Shown here one piece after another: positions 22,457-30,757 of a stretch of 40,516 bases of DNA. Position 1 is the stretch's first letter. Every line of letters starts with the position of its first letter. The translations under genes were made by a program, and so were the position numbers. The stretch is from assembly GCA_045599345.1 (NCBI GenBank), contig JAZRVV010000027.1, positions 1 through 40,516 on the forward strand. Reading direction: 5' to 3'. The stretch is from UBA1227 sp045599345 (GTDB taxonomy: Bacteria; Bacillota; Clostridia; Oscillospirales; Acutalibacteraceae). The notes beneath the pieces were generated by a model. It worked only from the letters and a program-made list of their open reading frames with translations, was not told the origin of the DNA and ran no database searches.

Positions 22457-23830
22457 ATGGATAATTTCGAAATTAATTTGCCTTATAGCTTAGAGGCTGA
22501 ACAGGCAGTCCTTGGATCAATACTCATTGATCCAACGTGCCTTGAACTAATTCAGTCCAGGGGCTTTAGTGTTGAGTATTTCTATCGAGTTGAGCATAAG
22601 GAAATATTCAATGCCATGCTCAAAATACAAGCGCTTGGTCAAACTATTGACCCACTCCTTGTTCTTGAAAATTTAAAGGCTGATACAAATTTTGATGAGG
22701 CTTCTGGTAGAAAGTATCTTGTTGAGCTTTCTCAGGTTGTACCATCAACAGCAAATGTTGAATCTTATGCCAAGATTATCAAGGACAAGTATTTTACGAG
22801 AGCGCTCATAGATGTCTCTAAAAAGATACTTTCTGATGCGTCAAATAGTGATTTTAGTGCGGACGTCCTTCTCAATAGTGCTGAGCAAAGGATATATGAC
22901 ATTCGTCAGGGTAGGACATCGGGTGATGTTACAAAGCTTTCGGATGTCATCACTGACAATGTGTATGATAGGCTTGAAAAACTTAATTCGCCAGATCCAG
23001 CTGTTCGTGACCAATACAAGGGCTTTACAACAGGATTTAGTGACCTTGATTATTTGACAACTGGTTTTAACAAAGCGGACCTTACAATAATAGGTGCGCG
23101 TCCTGCAATGGGTAAGACATCGTTTGCACTTGCCCTTGCACGCAATGCTGCAATTATGGCCAAGAAGAAAGTTGTTTTCTTCTCGCTTGAGATGACCAAG
23201 GAACAGCTTGCACAGCGTATCTTGTCAACAGAAGCACGCATACGTGGCAACAAGATGAGAACTGGCCAACTTGATGATGGCGATTGGCTTCGTCTTTCAA
23301 AGGCGGTTGAAGTGTTCGCAAATAGCGAGCTCTATCTTGATGACACATCAAATATCACTGTAAACGAGATGAAGGCAAAGATTCGTCGTCTTAGGGACGT
23401 TGATTTGGTTGTTATCGACTATTTACAGCTCATGAAATCTGGCACAAGGACAGAATCTCGTGTTCAGGAAGTATCTGAAATTACACGTAATTTAAAACTC
23501 ATGGCCAAGGATTTGAATGTTCCTGTAGTAGTACTTGCACAGCTCTCTCGTGGAACTGAGGGACACGGTCTCAAGAGCCACAGACCACAGCTTGCAGACC
23601 TTCGTGAATCAGGTTCTATTGAGCAGGATGCGGATGTAGTATTCTTGCTCTATCGTGAAGATTACTATAGTGATGGTTCTGAACAACCACCAGTTGAGGA
23701 TGAAATTGCAAAGATTGATATTATTGTTGCAAAGAATCGTCATGGTGAAACTGGTGTTGTTGAGCTTGGCTGGCAGAAAGAATATACATTGTTTGAGACA
23801 ATAGATAAGAAACATGATGCACCATTCTAA
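22457..23830 (+). CDS. dnaB: replicative DNA helicase DnaB
   Basis: A 457-residue hexameric helicase. The N-terminal DnaB domain (about 5-105) begins PYSLEAEQAVLGSIL, the form typical of Firmicutes DnaC/DnaB. The RecA-like domain has Walker A GARPAMGKT (213-221), Walker B VVIDYLQLM, and the arginine-finger region SRGTEGHGLKSHRPQLADLRESG. The length is standard. It starts 2 bp after rplI, and its 3' end overlaps tilS by 17 bp in another frame. Confidence 0.97.
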   Translation: MDNFEINLPYSLEAEQAVLGSILIDPTCLELIQSRGFSVEYFYRVEHKEIFNAMLKIQALGQTIDPLLVLENLKADTNFDEASGRKYLVELSQVVPSTANVESYAKIIKDKYFTRALIDVSKKILSDASNSDFSADVLLNSAEQRIYDIRQGRTSGDVTKLSDVITDNVYDRLEKLNSPDPAVRDQYKGFTTGFSDLDYLTTGFNKADLTIIGARPAMGKTSFALALARNAAIMAKKKVVFFSLEMTKEQLAQRILSTEARIRGNKMRTGQLDDGDWLRLSKAVEVFANSELYLDDTSNITVNEMKAKIRRLRDVDLVVIDYLQLMKSGTRTESRVQEVSEITRNLKLMAKDLNVPVVVLAQLSRGTEGHGLKSHRPQLADLRESGSIEQDADVVFLLYREDYYSDGSEQPPVEDEIAKIDIIVAKNRHGETGVVELGWQKEYTLFETIDKKHDAPF

Positions 23831-24824
23831 TTTTTTAGAGAAGGCAACTGCGTCAATTGAGCGATATCATATGCTGGACCATGGCGACACTGTTGTTGTG
23901 GGACTGTCAGGCGGTGCGGATTCGACTGCGCTTTTGTACCTTCTAAATGATTTGAAAATGGAATATAATCTCACGCTGATTGCAGCTCATTTAAACCATG
24001 GCATCCGCGGAGCGGAGGCCGACAGGGACGAGCGTTTTTGCAAGGAACTCTGTCATAAGCTTGGAATAGATATATATGCATTCCACCTTGACGTGCCTTC
24101 CCTTGCAAAAGAGCGAGGCGTATCAGAGGAGGTAGCGGGGCGTGACGCACGCTACGAGTTCTTCTGCGGTCTTGCCGGGGAGAAAGGCAAGATTGCAACG
24201 GCCCACAACGCACAGGACAGTGTTGAGACGTTGATTCTCAACCTCTGTCGTGGCACGGGCCTGCGTGGCCTTACCGGCATCCCACCGACAAGGACAATAA
24301 CTCATCAAGGGAACTGCCATAGTGATGCACTAGTAGAGACCTTGATAATTAGGCCGATACTCGAGTGTACTCGAGAGGACATAGAAGAATACCTTTCTTC
24401 TAAGGGTCAGGATTTTGTTACTGACTCAACCAATCTTGAGGATGACTACACGCGAAATCGCGTTCGTCATTACATCATCCCAGAACTACTCAAAGTCAAC
24501 GAGAACGCGATAGGCAATATCACTCGTTGCCTTGATACGATAAGGGATGATAGCGCGTTTATCGAACGCGCTGCCGATGAACTCCTATCATCGGCTCGCC
24601 ACGGCGACACATACGATGTGGAAACGCTAAGGATTGCTGACAAGGCAATCTTGTCGCGCGCCATTTCCACACTCATACATGACGCCTGTGGTACATACCC
24701 AGAGAAAGTTCATATCTTGAAAGTAATTGATATGATGAATGTTGGTCGCACAGACCAAGTGCAAGTGCCATCAGGTGCATTTGCACGAGTTGAAAAAGGA
24801 AAATTATTTATCAAATTTAAATAG
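23814..24824 (+). CDS. tilS: tRNA(Ile)-lysidine synthase, short form
   Basis: A 336-residue ATP-pyrophosphatase that converts C34 of tRNA-Ile(CAU) to lysidine. The P-loop SGGADST is at 32-38; LNHGIRGAEADRDE, TAHNAQDSVET and LNLCRGTGLRGLTG, and the later RPILECTREDIEEYL, are family blocks. The length is well below the 430-470 of B. subtilis or E. coli TilS: the C-terminal substrate-recognition domain is missing, and the protein ends soon after the helical middle domain with GAFARVEKGKLFIKFK. It overlaps dnaB by 17 bp with no clear ribosome site, so it is probably coupled. Two adjacent ATG codons (23814 and 23817) are possible starts. Confidence 0.92.
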   Translation: MMHHSNFLEKATASIERYHMLDHGDTVVVGLSGGADSTALLYLLNDLKMEYNLTLIAAHLNHGIRGAEADRDERFCKELCHKLGIDIYAFHLDVPSLAKERGVSEEVAGRDARYEFFCGLAGEKGKIATAHNAQDSVETLILNLCRGTGLRGLTGIPPTRTITHQGNCHSDALVETLIIRPILECTREDIEEYLSSKGQDFVTDSTNLEDDYTRNRVRHYIIPELLKVNENAIGNITRCLDTIRDDSAFIERAADELLSSARHGDTYDVETLRIADKAILSRAISTLIHDACGTYPEKVHILKVIDMMNVGRTDQVQVPSGAFARVEKGKLFIKFK

Positions 24825-24834
24825 GTGGGTAAAA

Positions 24835-25389
24835 ATGTTCAGCGAAAATATGAATGATGATGTAAAAGAGGTGCTCCTTACAGAGGAGCAGATTCAAGAA
24901 ATCGTAAGTGACCTTGGTAGAAAAATAACCGAGGATTACAGAGGAAAAAATTTGGTGCTTGTAAGCGTGCTCAAGGGTTCGGTTGTATTTATGGCTGACC
25001 TCATGCGAGCAATTGATATTCCTTGTACTATCGACTTTATGGTGGTTTCAAGTTATGGCGCAGGCACAGAGAGTTCTGGTGTCGTAAAAATCATCAAGGA
25101 CCTTGATGCAGATTTAAGAGGTGTTGACCTCCTTATCGTTGAGGATATTCTTGATACTGGCAGAACACTCGCATCCCTTATCAAGATTCTCAAGATGAGA
25201 AATCCAAACTCGGTTAAAATTTGTACATTCCTCGATAAGCCTGAACGCAGGCTCGCTGATATTTCCGCTGATTACGTTGGTGCATGTGTACCGGATGAAT
25301 TCGTAGTAGGCTATGGCCTTGACTACGATGAAATATATAGAAACTTACCTTATGTTGGCGTTTTAAAGCCATCAGTTTATTCTGAATAA
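24835..25389 (+). CDS. hpt: hypoxanthine phosphoribosyltransferase
   Basis: A 184-residue type I phosphoribosyltransferase that salvages hypoxanthine and guanine to IMP and GMP. The PRPP motif VEDILDTGRT is at 102-111 and VLKGSVVFMADLMRA precedes it. VPDEFVVGYGLDYDEIYRNLPYVG at the end is typical of bacterial Hpt. The ATG at 24835 is chosen for AGGTGGG 5 nt before; an upstream in-frame ATG lies inside tilS. The tilS-hpt-ftsH order is conserved in Firmicutes. Confidence 0.95.
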   Translation: MFSENMNDDVKEVLLTEEQIQEIVSDLGRKITEDYRGKNLVLVSVLKGSVVFMADLMRAIDIPCTIDFMVVSSYGAGTESSGVVKIIKDLDADLRGVDLLIVEDILDTGRTLASLIKILKMRNPNSVKICTFLDKPERRLADISADYVGACVPDEFVVGYGLDYDEIYRNLPYVGVLKPSVYSE

Positions 25390-25413
25390 TCCCAGAGAGA
25401 AGGAGGGATAACG

Positions 25414-28400
25414 TTGGAAAACAAACCAGTTAACGGCGGTCAACCAGGAAATGATGGTGGACGTCAGCCAGGAAATGCAGGACGCCAGAGAAGCCTGCTT
25501 TCAACACTCATATCACTTTTGATGGTAGCTTTGATGGTTGGACTTTTGTGGTCTGCACTCAAGGTTGACACTAAAAAAGCAGATGATGAGTACTATCAAG
25601 TAATCCAATATTTTGACCAGGGTAAAGTTAAAGAGTACGACTTGAACCTCGGCACAAGAAAGCTTACTTACGTACTTCGTGGGGAAAAGGATAAGAGGAC
25701 ATATACTGTTCCAAGCTATGAGCTCTTTATAGCCGATGTTCACGAAGATGTACGTCAGTACAATGAAAAGCATCCAACTGATCCAATTAAGATGAACTAT
25801 GAATCAGGTTCTTCTAATTATTGGATTTCACAGATGGTACCAATGGTTGGTATGCTTGTCCTTATGGGAATTATGCTCTATTGGCTCGTTAAAAAGATGG
25901 GCAATACAATGATGGATGATACCAAGCGTACAATGGCCTTTGGTAAAGCTCGCCTTAAAACTGGCGAGGATGGTCGTAAGACAACGTTTGAAGATGTTGC
26001 AGGCCTTGATGAGGAGAAAGAGGACCTTGAAGAAATCGTAGAGTTCCTCAAAAACCCTCAAAAGTTTAATGACCTTGGTGCACGTATACCAAAGGGCGTA
26101 CTCCTTGTAGGCCCTCCTGGTACAGGTAAAACATTGCTTGCACGCGCAGTAGCAGGCGAGGCTAACGCATCATTCCTCTCAATTTCAGGTTCTGACTTTG
26201 TTGAGATGTACGTTGGTGTTGGTGCTTCACGTGTACGTGACCTTTTTGACAACGCAAAGAAAAATGTTCCATCTATCGTATTTATCGATGAGATTGATGC
26301 TGTAGGTCGCCAGAGAGGCGCTGGTATGGGCGGTGGCCACGATGAACGTGAGCAGACCTTAAACCAGCTCCTTGTTGAGATGGACGGATTCGGTGAGAAT
26401 GCAGGCGTTATCATTATGGCTGCTACAAACCGCCCTGACATCTTGGACCCAGCACTCCTTCGTCCAGGCCGTTTCGATAGACAGGTTACAGTAAATTATC
26501 CTGATGTAGTAGGCCGTGAGGCTATACTCAAAGTTCATGCTAGAAATAAGCCAATCGGTCCAGACGTACGTCTTGACGAGATTGCACGCGCGACTAGCGG
26601 CTTTACAGGTGCAGACCTTGAAAACCTTCTCAACGAGGCTGCACTCCTTTCTGCACGTCGCGGCAAAAAGGCTATTACTAAGTATGAAATCGAAGAGGCT
26701 ACTATCAAAGTAGTAGTAGGCACAGAGAAGAAGTCTAAAAAGATTACAGATGACGAGAAGAAACTCACTGCATATCATGAGGCTGGTCACGCTGTAACAA
26801 ACTTCTATCTTTCAACACTTGACCCTGTTCATCAGGTATCTATCATCCCACGTGGTATGGCTGGTGGATACACTATGTCACTTCCAAAGGATGACAAGTC
26901 ATATATGTCTAAGAAGCAGATGCTCGATGAAATTGTATCACTGCTCGGTGGTCGTGTATCAGAGGCGATTATCCTTGGCGATATTTCAACAGGTGCTTCG
27001 AACGATATCGAACGTGCTACCAAGATTGCACGTAATATGATTGTTAAATACGGTATGAGCGACAAGCTCGGACCAATTTCATACACATCAGGTAACGAAG
27101 AAGTATTCATTGGTCGTGACTATGGTCATATCAAGAACTACTCAGAAGCTACCGCTTCTATTATTGATGAGGAAATTGAATCAATCGTAGGCGACGCTTA
27201 TGCACGTGCAGACGAAATCCTTCGTCTTCATATTGATAAACTTCATCTCCTTGCGAAGTATTTGATGGAGTATGAAAAGATTGATGGTATCTTGTTCGAG
27301 CAACTCATGCTTGATCCTGATTTTGAAAAGAAACTCGACAATGGCGAGATAGACACAAACAAAACTCTCGCTGAGCGCACACTTGAGCGTGTAGAACTTC
27401 TTTCCAAAAACAAAGAGGAAATCGCTCCAGTTGATGAAGAAAAGATTGCCGAGAAGATTCAGGAAATAATCGAGGAGCCAGTTACACCAGTAGTTCCAGT
27501 GTTTGTTGACGCTGACAACATTGATGATGAACCGGCAAAAACACCAGAGGAACCAGTTATCATCAATTCACCAGTGATTGATAGTGATTTAACTGATGAT
27601 TCTTTGATGGAACTTCCAGAGGAAGTAGTAGAGGAACTAGTTGAGGAGCCACTTGAACCACTCTTTACTGATTTTGATACTGATGGCGATGTTGAAATCA
27701 TTGCAGAAGGCATTAGGTCAACAGAGGATTCATTTGACGAATTTGCTGAAAAGTTTGATGTTAAACCTAATGTTGTAATGACAGATGCAGGAGAGGTTGA
27801 ACTTTCAGAGGCAGAGCTTCAACTCAAGCATGACATTGAGACAGGTGCTGTATTCTTCACAGACGAATCAGTCCTTGCAAGTTCAACGATGGAACGTCCT
27901 GATGGTGAAGAAGATATCGCCCCATCAGACTCTGAAACTTCAGTTGAGGAACCTGAGCTTGTTGAGGAAGAACCTGAAATTGTTGAGGATGAGCCTGAGA
28001 AAATAAAGGAAGAAGCTATTCCTCTTGCGCCAATAGAGGATGACCTTCCAGAAGAGGATGATCTCCCAATTGATGACGTTTTGCCTCCAGTTGATGCTCC
28101 GCTCCCATTTGCTCCAGCAAGTGATGAGCCAGAACTCGTTGAGGAAAAGGATCCAATGGAGGACTGGAAGGCCCTTGGCATTCTCAAGGAGCCAGAGCCA
28201 GAGGAGACGCTACCTGTAGTTGACAACTACGAAGCTGACATCAATGACTATCTTACCGATGAAGAAAAAGAACCAGAAAAGCCTAAGAAGGCTGTGATAA
28301 AGAAAAAGGGTAAGAAGGCAACTGTAAAGGCTACTGCCAAGAAGCCTGAAACTAAAAAGGATTCAGTGCCAGAGGAACTCAAAGAGGTTCACGAATTAAT

Positions 28401-28632
28401 CAGCGAGATTAAGGATGAGCCACGTGAGGAGAAAAAGCCATATAAGTACACACCACTTGTAGACGATTTGCCAGAGGGCAAGTTTGATTACTATGAGGGC
28501 GATGATGACGATGACGAGAGTGGCGGAACTTATACAGAAAATGATGAGATTTATGCACTCTATGAACTCCTCAAAGCAACTCGTGATGTACAGGATAATG
28601 ACGATGGAAATCCTTTCGCTAAAAAGGACTAA
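25414..28632 (+). CDS. ftsH: ATP-dependent zinc protease FtsH with long acidic C-terminal tail
   Basis: A 1072-residue protein, far longer than the usual 610-700. The core is complete: helix 1 (about 28-48), a periplasmic-type domain, helix 2 (about 140-160), Walker A GPPGTGKT (233-240), Walker B FIDEID (290-295), the second region of homology MAATNRPDILDPALLRPGRFDR, zinc motif HEAGH (455-459) and D531 in SNDIERAT. From about residue 663 a 410-residue extension follows, rich in Glu, Asp, Pro and Val, with a basic island (about 957-985, KKAVIKKKGKKATVKATAKK) and an Asp-rich end. TTG start with AGAAGGAGGG before it. It degrades membrane and regulatory proteins. The tail's role is unknown. Confidence 0.96.
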   Translation: MENKPVNGGQPGNDGGRQPGNAGRQRSLLSTLISLLMVALMVGLLWSALKVDTKKADDEYYQVIQYFDQGKVKEYDLNLGTRKLTYVLRGEKDKRTYTVPSYELFIADVHEDVRQYNEKHPTDPIKMNYESGSSNYWISQMVPMVGMLVLMGIMLYWLVKKMGNTMMDDTKRTMAFGKARLKTGEDGRKTTFEDVAGLDEEKEDLEEIVEFLKNPQKFNDLGARIPKGVLLVGPPGTGKTLLARAVAGEANASFLSISGSDFVEMYVGVGASRVRDLFDNAKKNVPSIVFIDEIDAVGRQRGAGMGGGHDEREQTLNQLLVEMDGFGENAGVIIMAATNRPDILDPALLRPGRFDRQVTVNYPDVVGREAILKVHARNKPIGPDVRLDEIARATSGFTGADLENLLNEAALLSARRGKKAITKYEIEEATIKVVVGTEKKSKKITDDEKKLTAYHEAGHAVTNFYLSTLDPVHQVSIIPRGMAGGYTMSLPKDDKSYMSKKQMLDEIVSLLGGRVSEAIILGDISTGASNDIERATKIARNMIVKYGMSDKLGPISYTSGNEEVFIGRDYGHIKNYSEATASIIDEEIESIVGDAYARADEILRLHIDKLHLLAKYLMEYEKIDGILFEQLMLDPDFEKKLDNGEIDTNKTLAERTLERVELLSKNKEEIAPVDEEKIAEKIQEIIEEPVTPVVPVFVDADNIDDEPAKTPEEPVIINSPVIDSDLTDDSLMELPEEVVEELVEEPLEPLFTDFDTDGDVEIIAEGIRSTEDSFDEFAEKFDVKPNVVMTDAGEVELSEAELQLKHDIETGAVFFTDESVLASSTMERPDGEEDIAPSDSETSVEEPELVEEEPEIVEDEPEKIKEEAIPLAPIEDDLPEEDDLPIDDVLPPVDAPLPFAPASDEPELVEEKDPMEDWKALGILKEPEPEETLPVVDNYEADINDYLTDEEKEPEKPKKAVIKKKGKKATVKATAKKPETKKDSVPEELKEVHELISEIKDEPREEKKPYKYTPLVDDLPEGKFDYYEGDDDDDESGGTYTENDEIYALYELLKATRDVQDNDDGNPFAKKD

Positions 28633-28652
28633 ATTGTCGTAATATGTAGCAA

Positions 28653-28683
28653 AAAGGGCGGCATTTTGCCGCCCTTTATTTTG
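28653..28683 (+). terminator. terminator of the rnj-to-ftsH run
   Basis: AAAGGGCGGCA/TGCCGCCCTTT, an 11-bp stem with a 3-nt loop, followed by ATTTTGTTG. It begins 20 nt after the ftsH stop. Confidence 0.9.
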
Positions 28684-28693
28684 TTGTCTCTTC

Positions 28694-28723
28694 TTGACTT
28701 GACCACTATATATGGTGTAAAAT
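28694..28723 (+). promoter_or_regulatory. promoter of the topoisomerase pair
   Basis: TTGACT (28694-28699) and TAAAAT (28718-28723) are spaced by 18 bp. A second TATAAT at 28733-28738 lacks a matching -35. Confidence 0.65.
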
Positions 28724-28757
28724 ATTTATCTGTATAATACTGATATTCGGAGGAATT

Positions 28758-30743
28758 ATGGCAGTTTTGAAATCTGATTACGGCAACGAAGACATTGCCC
28801 AACTTAAAGGCGCGGACCGAGTTCGTAAACGCCCTTCAGTTATCTTTGGCTCAGATGCTCTTGACGGTTGCGAACATGCTTTCTTTGAGATCCTTTCAAA
28901 CTCAATAGATGAGGCACGTGAGGGACACGGTAGCAAGATTGTTGTTACACGTTACCTTGACAAGTCCATAAGTGTTCAGGACTTTGGCCGTGGCATTCCT
29001 ATGGAGTACAACGAAAAGGAAAAGGAATATAACTGGTATCTCGTATTCTGCGAGATGTATGCCGGTGGTAAATATGACACTAATGCTGCTGACTCAAACT
29101 ATGGATTCTCTTTGGGTCTTAACGGCCTTGGCCTTTGCGCTACTCAGTACGCATCTGAGTATATGGATGCAGAAGTAAAACGTGATGGTAACGTCTATAC
29201 AATGCATTTTGAAAAAGGTAACCCAGTGGGTGAACTCCAGAAAACTCCATACTCCAAAAAAGATACAGGAACTACCATTACATGGAGACCGGACCTTGAA
29301 GTATTTACCGATATCAATATTCCTCTTGAGTATTTCCAAGATGCAATTCACCGTCAAGCAATAGTAAACTCTGGCGTTCACTTTATTTTGAAAGACCAGG
29401 TTGGCGGTAATGCTTTTGAGACATATGAGTATTACTATGAAAGAGGCATTGTTGATTATATCAACGAAATTGCTGGTGACGAGACAATGACACAGGTTCA
29501 GTTCTGGGAGACAGAACGCCGTGGTCGTGACCGCGATGACAGGGATGAGTACAAGGTTAAGATTTCCTGTGCTGTTGCATTTTCAAACAAGCACCAAATC
29601 AAGGAATACTATCACAACTCATCATGGCTTGAGCATGGTGGTTCTCCAGAGAAAGCTGCTCGTTCAGCCTTTGTATCTCAGATTGATACGTACCTTAAAA
29701 ACAACAACATGTATAAAAAGGCCGATGGCAAGATTACAATGCAGGATATTGATGACTGCTTGCTCCTTGTAATCTCATCTTTCTCGACCTTAACCTCATA
29801 TGAAAACCAGACCAAGAAGTCTATTACAAACAGCTTTATCCAAGAGGCTATGACAGACTTCTTCAAGCACCAGCTTGAAGTGTACTTTATTGAGAACAAG
29901 GTGGACGCTGACAAGATTTGTACTCAGGTACTTATCAACATGCGCGCCCGCGTTCACTCCGAGCAGGCCAAGGTCTCGATTAAGAAATCACTCACGGCGT
30001 CAATGGATATGACAAACCGTGTTCAGAAGTTTGTAGACTGCCGTACAAAGGACGTTTCACGCCGTGAAGTGTTCATAGTAGAGGGTGACTCTGCGCTCGG
30101 TTCCTGCAAGCAGGCGCGTGATTCTGAATTCCAGGCAGTAATCCCTGTAAGGGGTAAAATCTTAAACTGCATGAAATCAGATTACAACAAGATATTTAAG
30201 AGCGATATCATCACAGACCTTATCAAGGTCCTTGGTTGCGGAGTAGAAGTAGCAACCAAGACAAAGGAAATGAATCAGTTCTCACTTGATAACCTCCGTT
30301 GGGACAAGATAATCATCTGTACCGATGCCGATGTCGATGGTTACCAGATTAGAACGCTCATACTTGCTATGATTTATCGCCTTATGCCAACCCTTATTCG
30401 TGAGGGCAAGGTTTACATTGCTGAATCTCCACTTTACGAAATCAGGTGCAAGGATCAGGTGTGGTTTGCTTACACAGAAGTGGAAAAGACAGAGGCACTT
30501 GAGGAAATAGGCAATGCTAAATATACAATTCAGCGTTCAAAAGGTCTTGGTGAAAACGACGCTGATATGATGTGGCTCACAACTATGAATCCAAAAACTC
30601 GTCGTCTTATTAAGATTGATGAATCAGAGGTTGCGCGCACACTTGAAACATTTGAAGTGCTCCTTGGAGATGACCTCCAAGGTAGAAAAACCAAGATAGC
30701 AGAAGAGGGCTATTTATACCTCGATATGCTTGATCTTCAGTAA
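28758..30743 (+). CDS. parE: type IIA topoisomerase B subunit (topoisomerase IV-like)
   Basis: A 661-residue ATPase subunit. The GHKL site shows E44, N48 and D51 in EILSNSIDEA, DFGRGIP and the loop GLNGLGLCATQ. The Toprim domain has E442 in VEGDSALGS and D523, D525 and D527 in TDADVDGYQIR, where classic GyrB and ParE have GAHIR. RPSVIFGSDALDGCEHAFFE is likewise unlike the usual RPGMYIG form. It is therefore a diverged paralogue, of the kind found as a second pair in Clostridia. GGAGG precedes the ATG. It precedes its A subunit by 14 bp. Confidence 0.88.
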   Translation: MAVLKSDYGNEDIAQLKGADRVRKRPSVIFGSDALDGCEHAFFEILSNSIDEAREGHGSKIVVTRYLDKSISVQDFGRGIPMEYNEKEKEYNWYLVFCEMYAGGKYDTNAADSNYGFSLGLNGLGLCATQYASEYMDAEVKRDGNVYTMHFEKGNPVGELQKTPYSKKDTGTTITWRPDLEVFTDINIPLEYFQDAIHRQAIVNSGVHFILKDQVGGNAFETYEYYYERGIVDYINEIAGDETMTQVQFWETERRGRDRDDRDEYKVKISCAVAFSNKHQIKEYYHNSSWLEHGGSPEKAARSAFVSQIDTYLKNNNMYKKADGKITMQDIDDCLLLVISSFSTLTSYENQTKKSITNSFIQEAMTDFFKHQLEVYFIENKVDADKICTQVLINMRARVHSEQAKVSIKKSLTASMDMTNRVQKFVDCRTKDVSRREVFIVEGDSALGSCKQARDSEFQAVIPVRGKILNCMKSDYNKIFKSDIITDLIKVLGCGVEVATKTKEMNQFSLDNLRWDKIIICTDADVDGYQIRTLILAMIYRLMPTLIREGKVYIAESPLYEIRCKDQVWFAYTEVEKTEALEEIGNAKYTIQRSKGLGENDADMMWLTTMNPKTRRLIKIDESEVARTLETFEVLLGDDLQGRKTKIAEEGYLYLDMLDLQ

Positions 30744-30757
30744 AAGGAGGGGGACAG

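Noticed and set aside
26359..26790. 143-codon minus-strand frame inside ftsH, and similar long minus-strand frames inside the acyl-CoA synthetase, the synthase-like gene and the GAF-ABC gene
   Set aside because: They are antisense to well-conserved genes, with low-complexity Ser/Cys-rich translations and no ribosome sites.
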